A stretch of DNA of 64,000 nucleotides from Lineus longissimus. Its lineage: Eukaryota > Nemertea > Pilidiophora > Heteronemertea > Lineidae. A program made the translations under genes and the position numbers. The notes beneath the pieces were generated by a model. The model did no database searches and had not been told where the DNA came from. It saw only the letters and a list, made by a program, of their open reading frames with translations. Positions 35,761 to 46,119 of the stretch are shown here, in pieces. The DNA is taken from the NCBI RefSeq assembly GCF_910592395.1, contig NC_088322.1, positions 11,465,431-11,529,430 on the forward strand, read 5' to 3'. Position 1 is the first letter of the stretch; the number at the start of each line of letters is the position of its first letter.

Positions 35761-36028
35761 CATGCAATATTGCCCTTCCACACTATATGTGAACAACATG
35801 ATGATTTTTGCTGAAACATTTCAATGGTCATGCAATATTGCCCTTCCACACTATATGTGAACAACACGATGATTTTTGCTGAAACATTTCAATGGACATG
35901 CAATATTGCCCTTCCACACTATATGTGAACAACACGATTTTTCCTGAAACATTTCAATGGACATGCAATATTGCCCTTCCACACTATATGTGAACAACAC
36001 GATGATTTTTGCTGAAACATTTCAATGG
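35761..36028. repeat. 68-bp tandem repeat, four copies
   Basis: Units start at 35761, 35829, 35897 and 35962 with CATGCAATATTGCCCTTCCA and end CTGAAACATTTCAATGG. The third copy lacks three bases (GATGATTTT to GATTTTT type). Identity is very high, so the array is young. Confidence 0.95.
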
Positions 36029-36792
36029 TACACCTGTACAGACACAAACATAGCATAAATTAAGAAAGCTATTTACGAACCCTGGTGAAGCAATATCAGA
36101 AAGAAGGAACAGAAAAGTGTAAACCTTTTTATTTAGTTTGCCCAATGTTTCAAGATTATCAAATTCGTTTCTGCGACAGACGTTTTTACCATCACCAGCG
36201 CCACCTGTGGTTTTCCTGGTACCTTGCTGATATTGTATCACGGAGTCTGATCGGAAAAGGACTTGACAAATCATCCATTTCAAAAGGATCCAAGTTTGAT
36301 GCTCACAGAACATAGGATACACTATATGATCACAAAATCAGTGATCAGAAAAAATTCTACAACAATACTTATCAAAACATAACTTAGCACGTTTTAACAT
36401 TATTTTAGCACATAATGACCTATTTATGCTGGGGTTGTTTACATGATGACAAGTTGGTGGGTAATCTGTTTTGTATATGACTATTGCAACACGTGCCCAT
36501 CATAGACCATGGGCCAAATCCGTCACAAAGTCGCATTGAATAATCCGATATTCATGATTCCATTGATTTTATCCACAGTTTCTCCATTGTTGTTGTCGAT
36601 TGATATGAATGTCTTTGCTAATTAACTTAAGTCTCCCTGGTTTATTGTAATTTCTGAAAGAGAAAAATGGCCAATATTAACTTCAACCGAAACACACAAC
36701 CTTTTAAAACGATGCAATTTTTTTACCACCTTGGTTAGCAATTAGTTTGTTCACAATCACTTCATTTATTTCAACGGCTTAGGCCAAACTTT

Positions 36793-36798
36793 TTTATT
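36793..36798 (-). terminator. Candidate polyadenylation signal for NPEPPS
   Basis: AATAAA on the minus strand, about 620 bases after the NPEPPS stop. Another AATAAA lies at 36765-36770. No closer canonical signal was seen, so the 3' UTR would include the degenerate repeat at 36826-37135. Confidence 0.35.
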
Positions 36799-36825
36799 AA
36801 GTTAGATTACAAAACTTCAGATCCA

Positions 36826-37135
36826 AAACCTATGTGGGTGGGGCGGAAATAAAAAATAAATTTTTCTTCAAACTCAAAACTTACGTGGGGCGAGATAAAA
36901 AAATTCAATCAGACTCAAAATATATGTGGGGTGGGGGAAATAAATTAAAAACATGTCTATTTTTTATCAATTTCAGTCTCAGATCATACAAGGGGACCCA
37001 AAGAAATAAAAATTGGTTGAAATTGGTCGTCGGGAACAAGATTTTTTCATTTCTCCCTATTTTATGGTCAGGGGAGAAAAAAAGTGTGTCAAGACTGATC
37101 ATCGGGACTTTTTTTCTTTTCCACTTTCTTCGGAA
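36826..37135. repeat. Degenerate G/T-rich ~50-60-bp repeat downstream of NPEPPS
   Basis: Irregular repeats of the pattern ACTCAAAAYNTAYGTGGGG followed by GRGANAATAAA and a T-rich run occur several times. A plus-strand 156-codon ORF (36834-37304) is only a translation of this low-complexity sequence. It lies in the presumed 3' UTR of NPEPPS. Confidence 0.55.
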
Positions 37136-37414
37136 AATGACCCCCGACGGATGCGTAATCCAACAAATAAAAAAATGGGCTTATTTCATAAATGGTTCAT
37201 TTCATTATCAGCTCCCCAGTCAGAATACCACCAAAGTCCTCCCACTCCACAAAGAGTCAAAGTGGATCCATCAGAGATGGCGGTCGGGATCCTTGCCCGA
37301 CTGATCACAGAGTAACCTCTCTCACATCAGGTAGCATTCTGACAACTCCAGTATCAGTCTTTTCCAAATTCCAAAGTATGAAGCCATTTTTCTCAAAATA
37401 CTTGCCTTAACAGT

Positions 37415-40400
37415 CTACTTCCATTCTTGCAGATATGTTTGCATTGCCTCCGAATCTCGCTTGAGCTGCTGGGCGTTCAGACGGATATTTTCTATGGCCT
37501 GTTGGATCGTTCTCTCCGCTGCAGGCGCCGGGTTTTTCTCGTAGAATGCCTCCACTTCTAGCGCTCGTTCTTCCGTGATGAAACTTTCCGCTGTCGACTG
37601 AAAGAGTACATTTGGTGAACAACGTAAGATGGGCTGACATTGTCCCACATATTTCCCACCCTACAAAATACTGACAAATTTTTCCAGCCATTGTGTACAG
37701 TGCCAAGTTTTCATGAACTATATCATAACCTACCTTCACAAGCCTGGAAAGGAGGAATCCACCCTTGTATCGAGTTAAGAACTCCTCCCATCTCTGTTGG
37801 ACAAACTTCCACGCCTTCTCGCGCCCGAGCACAGACCCAGTCACGCCCGCCACCACAAACACGGCATCTTGGGAACGCACTTGTTTCTGGAAAACGAAGA
37901 TTGGGAAAAAAAGTGAGAAACCTATATGAAGGACTACTCGAAGCAATGACTCAATCAAAACTTGCAATGACGACAAACACTGGCCACCTCACACAAAGTA
38001 CATGTACGATCAGGGATCAGCTTGACAATCTGGAGGGAAGAGAAGAAATCACTTCTTACCGACATGGCGAATTCGAGTACCCGCTGGATCAGTTTCTCAT
38101 CCTTGACGGCTCCTAACGACCTCATGATGCGCACTTTCTCCTCCTGCATGTCCGATCGCTCGATCAGTTTCAGCATCTTCTCAAAGTGTTCTTCCTTTCC
38201 ATGCGTCAAGACGGTTGTGTAAACCTATTAAAGAAATAAGTTGGAATATATTTTTAATTGCACTAAGGGTAGGTATATACTTTGTACTTTGTTCCTGGGA
38301 TCCATGCCTACAAGTGCTTTTCAAACATTATTTTGAACTACCTGCATACCCATTTAATAATGCCAGCCAGGTGACTCTTGTGACCACTTTTAAAAAACTT
38401 TTCCAGTACAATGTATTGACGAGTTATATTAGGGAATTTGAATGTAACTCACTGGTCCTCTAAAATCAGCTGGTAATGTGTCACTCTCGTCGAAATGTTT
38501 TTCAAACCTCATCTGGGCCTCTTTGATGTATTCAGCCTCACCGTTTCTCCCCAGACGACCAATGACGAGACTCCGCAACAGTGCGTCAAGGTGACCTGAA
38601 AACGTAAAGATCACCTCCTGTAAGCAGCATCAAGAGAGAACTACAGGTCTAAGGAAATGCTGTGAGGGTGGTCGAGCTAAGATATAGGCCAACAGCAAGG
38701 AAATTAGGTGGTATACAGCAGTGGAGCAGCTTCATATCAAAGAACAAGCCAACAAACCTTCTTTTGGCTTTGGTAGCCAGCCTAACTTGGCCCCAATTGG
38801 TTTGAACAGATCCCTGATGTATGCTTGATAATGGTCATAGTATTCGGTGTATTGTAGGATGACGCTGAGCGACGAGAGGTTGCTCGAGAGGTCGCTCCAC
38901 ACGGTGTAGTTGTCCTCGTCCTTGTACGCCATGGCTAATTTCAGGAAGTCAACAGTCGGGGCGACGCCAGCTCTGGCCTGAAAAAGGGTGAAAATTGTGT
39001 GAAAGTTTTTCATGAATAGCTCGATTCAAATATCGAAATAATTCGAATAACTGATAAGAAATGTTCTCAAACTTACTAAGGCAAAGAGATCGTTCTGCAG
39101 TCCAAGTCTATCTCTTGGCGGCAGTGTCTTATTCTGCACCGCAGGCAAAAGCAAATCCAACATGTCACTGTCGTAGCGCGTCCTGAAGAATCCCACTGTT
39201 CCAGAATTCAGCTTCACCCAATCACCTGGTTTGACGTTTGGGATGGTGACTTCGGCCGTCTCCTTGTCTAACATGAAGGTTAAGACAGGCTTGTCGGGAC
39301 TTGAGGCAGTACAGATTCCGGCAGGCACCATCCACTTGAAGTCACCACCTGTAACGAGTGAGAAGTTAAAATCGGATATAAGACTGACAAAAGGACATTC
39401 CTGCTGAATGACATATTTTCAGAAGGTCATTCCTGTAACTCTACTCAGAAACTTAACTTCAATCTATACAGGTGCTAAATACATTTTTCCGTACCTGGAC
39501 ACTTTCCGTCCGCACAGAATTTCTCCTGAGTGACCGTCAGGACCCGGTTGTCACCATCTTGTCTCTGCGATACCTTCAGAACGGGGAAGCCCATCTGACT
39601 TGTCCACGTCTTCATGACCTCACCAACAGGCTTGCCGCTGGGACCCTCCAGTGCTTTCCAAAGATCTGGGGTCTGAGCATTCTTGTACTTCCATTTAGAT
39701 ATGTACTGGTTCATGCCAGTGCGGAAATCCTGAATTGTTGAAAATAGGCAAAGGTCATACATGTAGATTGAATTATTCATTAAAGTTATTTTATTCTCAT
39801 CATTCTCCAGTTTTTGACACCAAGACGACTGGACTTCAGCTGCTGGTACCAATTACTAACACTGCAAACCCGGAAATGTTTGCGGCTTTTTAATTTCACC
39901 GTTTTATGAAATTGAGGCGTTTTGACAACCTTGCAAGTAACAGTAATTTCGTTTAGATGTTCATTTTCGATGTCATACGTTGCGATTTACTGTCAACACA
40001 AGAAAATAAAAGGCACACTAACCTTGTCTCCGATGTAGTCATGAAGCATCCGAATAACAGATGCGCCTTTGCTGTACGAAATGGCGTCAAAGATTTCATC
40101 AACTTCCGACGGATGACCGACAGGGACTTCAATAGGGTGACTATTGCGGAGGGCGTCTAATTCCATGGCTTTGGTGAAGTCTGACGAGACGAACTGGGTC
40201 CAGATGTCATATTCGGGGAAGCAATGGTCGACGCAGAGGTATTCGATCCAGGAGGCAAAACCTTCGTTCAGCCACAGATGGGTCCACCATTCCTGAATTA
40301 GAACCAAGGGCAAATTTTTTAAACTGTGACTAAGCACTGGTTAAGCGAAAAATTAATCTGACCCAAACATGCACTTGAGCTTTTTTTCAGAGGATTCGTT

Positions 40401-42926
40401 AAATTTTTCCATATACCAACCATTGTCACTAAGTTTCCAAACCACTGGTGAGCAATCTCATGTCCTACCACCAGCGCCACCCACTGTCGAGTTGAGGAAG
40501 ATGAATTGGCGGGATCAATCAGAAGTGCCGTCTCTCGGTAGGTCACCAAACCCCAATTCTCCATGGCACCTGAAAGATGACAATTTCAACGAGGTCACCT
40601 CAATAAGTTTGATTAAATTTTTCGTGCCTATTTCTGCATTTGCGCATGGCAAAAGATTTTGAAAGTGTTTGGAGACTATAAGATAAATCAGACTGGTTTT
40701 GCAAGCAGGATGGACACCTTGAAACTAGGCAATTTTTCACAAGGCGACAAGCCAGGGTCACCATAGAATTTAGAAATAAATATACTTGGTCTTTCCTGAA
40801 CTATACACATAACTCACCGGCAGCAAAATCTGCAATAGCAATCAGGTCCATTTTTGGCAGAGGATAGGCAATCTGGAAGTAGTCCTTGTAAAATGGCAAC
40901 GTCTTGACAGCAACCTGGAAAGCAGGAGATTACATAGTCAAAAGTGAGCGTTTTTCAGCCGCATCAATCCTTCCGTGGAGCTGACAAAACGGGCGGTATC
41001 TCTCAGAACTTCGTTCCTTGTCCAGATTATTCACAGGTTGGCTACAGTCAAATAAACATACCTCAAGTGCAAATCGCCCCTGTTCCTTCTTTCCAACAGG
41101 GGTATAGACGCGTACCAGTACGCCGTCTGCGTCCTTGTCTTCAATGAAATCATACTCGCCCACTACAAATGCCAACAGATAGGTTGACATGATGGGCGTA
41201 CGGTCATACTGGACAACTCTCAGGTTGGAATCACCGTCCATGGCTGCTTCACACTTAACCGGCTGAAATGATGAAGTTAGAAGTTAAAGTCTGTGCGACT
41301 ATGACTCATAAAAATTTGTTCATTAGGTCAAAGCTTACTGTAAAAGGAAAGTAAGGCTGAAAGATCGAAAATGTGTTTAGCCATTGCAGTGGTATTCCAA
41401 GCTACAACCCTATGGGGTTCTACGCTGTAAAACCATCTATCACCGACCGGTGTCAATCTTTCACCACCACGTGCATCCTACGACAAGCTATACTTGCAAG
41501 GGTTTTACTTTGCTCACAAACTGAACCGATCCTCACCATATTAGATAACGCGACCCTATCTTTTGGCACGACCAAGGTCACATCAAAAGTGGCCTTAACA
41601 GCAGGTTCGTCCCAGCATGGGAAAGCTCTTCTAGCATCTGTGGACTCAAATTGCGTGACGGCGCCGTAGCACTCTTCACCTTTTGGTGTCGTGTACTTGC
41701 TGCGGTAGAACCCCTTCATCTTGTCGTTCAACTCTCCAGTGAAACTCATAGACAGGGTTCCGGATCCTACCTGAAATATATGAAGAATTTAGGTTATTTT
41801 TAGTATTTAGATATCTATATGACTTGGCAATGGCCTTACTATGACCTGGAATCGGGGTACGGGACATCATGTCATCCTGACCCTGATTAGGGCTGCAGTT
41901 TAATGGAGGAATACAGTCTTCTGTGAATACTCATTTGTGTACGAACTACCTTATGATTGTTATGAAAGTCTCCTATTTTGGTCCAGATTTACTTTGTTCC
42001 AGTCGACTTACTGGGATTTTTGTTGGAAAGGTCAGGCTGAGCTTCTCATCTTCTTTATCGTAAGATAATTCTGCAGAGGCTGTGGAGGAAGGGTAAAATA
42101 AAAGAGTGAGAGAGAAGATCAGGTCAGTTGTGCAAATCCGGATTACTCAGCAGGCTGCCATATCTGATAACTGTGATAGCAACATTGCTCAATCAAGAAA
42201 CTCCAAAATTACATGCATAAAATGAAAAATCGAACTGTTTCGAACAGCAGTCTTACTCTTGTCTTACGCAATTAGTCTTGAACCACCATCTGAGTGACCT
42301 CAGTTAATGAGGAACTAGGACTGTAGCTTACCATCTCCAAATTTAGCTCCAAGTACTTTGATATCTGCACAATTCAGTATCACCGTTTGGGTTTCCTCTT
42401 TCACCTAGAAACAACAAAGAAAAATAGAACAACATGCATCTCAACTCAAGTACTCGTTCCCAATCAACAACAAGATTACAAGGGCTCTAGCGGCATGCAA
42501 CTAACTAGGCAGAGAAATTTCTCCTTTTTTGCATAGCCTAGGCCCCCATATTTATTTCCATTTTTTAGCTCGTTGCACTTTCACTTTCTTTTTTGACTTT
42601 CGTTTTCTTTTTCAAATTTTTGTGGTTTGACGACTCACATCAACAGTGATTTCCTGCGATCCTTGAAAGGTGAATTTTGCAAGGTCTGGTTGAAGACGCA
42701 GCGCATAGTTCTTGGGGATGACATTGCCTGGCAGACGATCAAACGGCTTGGGTTGCTTCTCTGGCATTTTGAGATCTGGCTTCAGGGAAGAGAAAGAGCT
42801 GACGAAACAAGATGGCGGAATCCGGACAACAAAAATACGACTGTACAAAAACGGTGACTGCGAGCTAATGTGATGTGCAACCTTCGGGATTATCACACTT
42901 ATGAATCGACTAAACAATGAGCTCAT
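37415..42926 (-). CDS. NPEPPS: Puromycin-sensitive aminopeptidase, complete, 15 exons
   Basis: An M1 zinc aminopeptidase that removes N-terminal residues from peptides, mainly in the cytosol, including proteasome products. Exons (minus strand, 5' to 3'): 42926-42639, 42404-42332, 42079-42012, 41770-41537, 41262-41062, 40914-40818, 40569-40421, 40292-40023, 39729-39495, 39348-39077, 38977-38758, 38595-38453, 38224-38060, 37886-37734, 37597-37415. All junctions are GT/AG and the sum is 2751 bases, exactly 916 codons plus stop, close to the ~919 residues of the human protein. GAMEN substrate-binding motif at 321-325; zinc site HEIAH at 357-361 with E380 18 residues later; catalytic Tyr443 in ISYSKG. 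The C-terminal ERAP1-like helical domain is complete. Start: ATG 42926 directly follows an in-frame TAG and has a weak context. A second in-frame ATG at 42767 (residue 54, MPEK) has A at -3 and matches the internal start known in relatives. No damage is seen. Confidence 0.96.
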
Positions 42927-43051
42927 CTAATTCGAAACGATTGCGGTATTATCTTTTTTAGTTTTTTGAGGAATCAGTGCGTTTTAATCGTCGACAGAAA
43001 AAAAGCCGGCTTCCACAGTTCCAGACATGCCAGATGGTTGATGTTTTATTG
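42640..43051 (-). promoter_or_regulatory. NPEPPS 5' region
   Basis: The 125 bases between ATG 42926 and the dispersed repeat at 43052 must hold the leader or proximal promoter unless a non-coding exon lies farther right. No TATA box at a convincing position was seen. This start region overlaps the first coding exon. Confidence 0.3.
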
Positions 43052-43243
43052 TCACAGGCGGCGCTCAAGTCACCATCTTATATCCAATCCGCGTTAGCAG
43101 GTCATGTGATCTTTGAGATTTCACGGGTAATGAAATTGTAAACAAACGCACGTGCGCAGTTCAAATGGTGAACGATAGCGGACATGGGTTTTCCCGGTGT
43201 TTGGGAAAGGGTTTCTTAAACGGGGACTATTGATAGGAGCTGG
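43052..43243. mobile_element. Dispersed repeat, copy 2, just upstream of NPEPPS
   Basis: It matches the copy at 26097-26306 almost base for base except for a 13-base deletion. It contains GGTCATGTGATCT and GCACGTGCGCAG, which resemble a CATGTG-type E-box and a CACGTG/NRF1-like GC palindrome. It lies 126-317 bases upstream of the NPEPPS start codon, where it could contribute promoter elements. Confidence 0.75.
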
Positions 43244-43345
43244 TATGAGAGGATAGGTTATATTTAGGACATAGTCAATTGAGACATTTTAATTACAATT
43301 TCAATGTCACGACGACGGGCTCTTGGCTGAGATCACAGTTGTCAG

Positions 43346-43540
43346 TTGTATCCGAAGACCAAGGCAAATCTGCTTAACCACCAGTTTTCCTCCCAGTTTA
43401 CCCATGATGATGGCAGTGAACCCCCCACACCAACAGGACCAAGACAGCCAGTGATGGAAGAGCTATGCGTGTTGAAGAGAAAGGTTTCCGAACTCCTCGA
43501 AAGATTACACCCTAAGATTAAGAAGGTGGCGAATTTATAA
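43346..43540 (+). other. Possible terminal exon, 47-64 codons, unidentified
   Basis: After a good acceptor-like tract (CCAGTTTTCCTCCCAG ending near 43396) an ORF reads FTHDDGSEPPTPTGPRQP, then a heptad-like basic helix (MEELCVLKRKVSELLERLHP) and a stop at 43540. The acceptor and helix make an exon conceivable, perhaps from a transposon-derived gene. No upstream exon was found, and confidence is low. Confidence 0.2.
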
Positions 43541-43569
43541 TTCCCAAACTGAACTTACACTTAGAATAA

Positions 43570-43705
43570 TTCTCGAAGTTTGATTGGCTGATCATGGTCA
43601 CGTGGTGTAACCTTAACTACGCACACTTCTTCAGCGATCTGGAGGCATCCTTTGGCGTGGGTTCGAATCCGCCATGGGGATATTTTTCTTTTTCTTTTTT
43701 GATTT
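43570..43705 (+). repeat. tRNA-derived SINE-like sequence
   Basis: GGTTCGAATCC at about 43660-43670 is a B box, followed by CGCCATGGGGATATTTTTCT and a TTTTTCTTTTTT tail, as at 45570-45620. Upstream, GATTGGCTGATCATGGTCAC resembles the sequence at 44254. No intact cloverleaf can be drawn. Confidence 0.4.
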
Positions 43706-44099
43706 CATTTATATCTTATGTTATGTCATTAATATATCATCAGTCATCTGGAACACCTTTCTATAGAGGAGCGCACATTAAGTTCCAAGGCTGAGGCTGT
43801 TAAAGGCTGGTTGATAATATCGCGATTTTAATTATTTTGTTTGCTGGCAAATTCTGGTGGAGTGGTTGTTTCATTGTCTTTTTCAAAGACAAGGCATCCA
43901 TACTATTTAAGCCCAATGCTTTGCTGTAATCCTTCCTTCCCGCTTAGAGTCGACAATCCAGTTCTTGTGTCAGTTTAGTTTGGGAATTATAAAAATTTGG
44001 TTCCGAACAATCTCATGACGCTCCCGTACGGATACATATGTAGGCCTATGTGTCGCACAATAACCAAACCATTGGATCGGAGCAAGACGTTCTTCCAAT

Positions 44100-44228
44100 G
44101 TGGTTTGCCACTTTCTGTACCCAAAACAAAACACCCGGCCACGACACTCGCATGGCGCTGTCAACAAATGGTTTTTCTCCTGTTCGAATATAAGCAGTGC
44201 GTTCGAGGTTCAGATTTTGTGATCTCAT
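44100..44228 (-). pseudogene. C2H2 zinc-finger relic
   Basis: The minus strand reads NLERTAYIRTGEKPF, which fits the finger-linker consensus L-x-R-H-x-x-x-H-T-G-E-K-P-F with both zinc-binding histidines changed (to Thr and Arg). Just after it, in a shifted frame, CECRGRVF resembles the start of the next finger. With the ligands lost and a frameshift this is a dead fragment of a zinc-finger array. No other fingers were recognised around it. Confidence 0.4.
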
Positions 44229-44253
44229 ACCTCAAGTGAGATTCCGTGAATAT

Positions 44254-45472
44254 GATTGGCTGATACACGTCGCGTGACCGTGTGGTATTCGCAATGTTGC
44301 CCGAAAGGTTCAAGAAAAAAATTCCCTAGCGGCTTGTGTCATTCCCCTGGTGGGGACTTACATAACTTGTTGACTGCATGTGGTAAACGAGAAGTCTCCG
44401 GTCTTTCACAGCCGGCGGCTGGTGTGAGCATCTTAACTCTCAAGCCTTGGAGCCACTCCGCCGACCCGGACTCCGTTACACCAACGGACCGATTAACTCT
44501 GATGGTTCAGAATGGGTGTGAGGGGCGAAACAGTCTTCCGTCTTGTATGACTTGGGCCCATGTCTTTCATGACGTCGGCCCCTGTCTCTCACAACCTGTT
44601 CCCTTTAACAGAAGTTACTGACAGTGGCGCCCTCTAAGATTCAAATATCACCATATCCCCCTTTAAATCGACAGATATTCCCATTTGGCAGTGTACCTCC
44701 TGTTTCACCAGCTATATGTTGTGAGAGACAACGTCATGAAAGACAGGGGACCACATTTTATCACTGGACTATTTCACCTGCTACACCAGACAACGGTTGT
44801 GATCGACCAAGGGCAGTACCTCCTGCTTCACCAGCCAGGTTGTGAGAGATGGGGCAACATCGTAAAGGACAAGGGACCATCATGTAGAAATGAGTGGGCT
44901 ATTTCACCTGTAACACTAGACACAGTTTGTAAAGGCTCCTGTTTCAGCTGCTGTTGTGAGAAACGGGGACCACCAGGTTGTAAAAGACATTTGGTCAAGT
45001 TTTGAACGATGGGGGTACTCCTCCTGCTACACCAGCCACGACCTGTGAAAGTCAGGGGACCACGGTGTGAAAGTCAGCTGTTATACCTCCTACCAACTGC
45101 TGTGAAAGACCAGGGGCTACTCGGATACCTCCTGGTCACCAGTCAAAAGCTGCGAACGGTGGGGGACCTAGTTGTGGGAGACAGGACATTTCAGTTGTGC
45201 GAGACAGGCGACAAGATTGTGAAAGACAGAGGATTATCCCTCCTGCTACACCATCAACAAGTTGTGAACGACAGAGGCGGGGACAGAGCACGATGCGACT
45301 TACAACAACAGCCACAATGGAATTCCATACCAGGGGAATAGTTCTCCTGTAACACCCAGCGGCAGGTTGGGAACCTGTCATTCCTGAATTGCGGCTTAGC
45401 GGCTTGCGAATTTTTTTCCCTGAACCTTTCGGGCAGTACTTGGTACATTTGTACAGGGACTTTCAGCCAATC
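44254..45472. mobile_element. Inverted-repeat element filled with a degenerate repeat
   Basis: Its inner ends are GCCCGAAAGGTTCAAG at 44299-44314 and, inverted, TGAACCTTTCGGGC at 45421-45434. Each continues with GAAAAAAATTC inward, and each has GATTGGCTGA (44254) or its complement TCAGCCAATC (45463) outside. TAGCGGCTTG occurs near both ends but as a direct repeat. The interior (about 44380-45360) is a chain of degenerate phrases such as GTTGTGAAAGACAGGGGACC and CTCCTGCTACACCAGCCA. No transposase is recognised. Confidence 0.6.
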
Positions 45473-45499
45473 AGATTTCGACAAATACATGACGTCAGA

Positions 45500-45620
45500 C
45501 GTCTTAGAAACATTAGAGCAGTTGGTAGAGCGCTCGTCAGAAATGGAAGAATACGATGTTCGATCCAAAGGTCGCGAGTTCGAACCCGGTTATGGACAAC
45601 ATTTTTCTTTTTGTTTTTTA
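45500..45620 (+). repeat. tRNA-derived SINE head or tRNA pseudogene
   Basis: An A-box-like GAGCAGTTGGTAGAGCGCTC (45513-45532) is followed about 50 bases later by the B box GAGTTCGAACCC and then ATGGACAACATTTTTCTTTT. The D and T arms are recognisable but the T stem is mismatched and the middle is too long for a plain tRNA. It is on the same strand as the copy near 43660. Confidence 0.5.
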
Positions 45621-45894
45621 CTTTATATTTTATTTTTATTATGCATTTCTTTTCGATTTTAGATATCTGCAACACAGGCCTACCTACAGAAAGGACAATA
45701 ACAATAGCCCATCTCCAAGATCCAAGGGATAGTCCTTCAGACATCATATTTTAAGTGTAGGCCCTTCTTAGAATAAAAAATGACTATTGGTACTGTAAGC
45801 CTCGAGAGACATTGTATCCCAGCGGGGCAACATACGGCATGTTACCCGACGTGTAGGGTAATATTTATTATCTCGTACCAAAAGTCATCATCAA

Positions 45895-46045
45895 CGTTTG
45901 GAGACACCTTTAGTCAAGGACCATTAAGAGATGCCTCCATAAATGGACAAACACACATGGACCACCACACATGGACCATTGGGAGACACCTCCACTGAAG
46001 GACCATTCAGTCCATTGGGAGATGCGTCTCTACATGGACAACAGG
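45895..46045. repeat. Degenerate ~35-bp repeat
   Basis: Recurring GGAGACACCT, GGACCATT and TGGACAA(C/A)A words (for example CCATTGGGAGACACCTCCAC and CCATTGGGAGATGCGTCTCT) form three to four irregular units. Non-coding, between the inverted-repeat element and the hyccin 3' end. Confidence 0.5.
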
Positions 46046-46119
46046 AAAACACCAGGAACAGAACTTCAACAAATATGCCAAAGTTCTGATGAAAGAAAAA
46101 ATTCGAATAAAGGGCAATT

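Noticed and set aside
36834-37304. 156-codon plus-strand ORF
   Set aside because: It translates a degenerate G/T- and A-rich repeat within the presumed NPEPPS 3' UTR and has no domain or splice signals.
44685-45341. ORFs of 106 and 110 codons with LLLHQP/VKDRGP phrases
   Set aside because: The phrases come from the degenerate nucleotide repeat within the inverted-repeat element and appear in more than one frame.
45500-45600. Functional tRNA gene
   Set aside because: A and B boxes are recognisable, but the T stem is mismatched and the anticodon region too long; a SINE head or pseudogene fits better.
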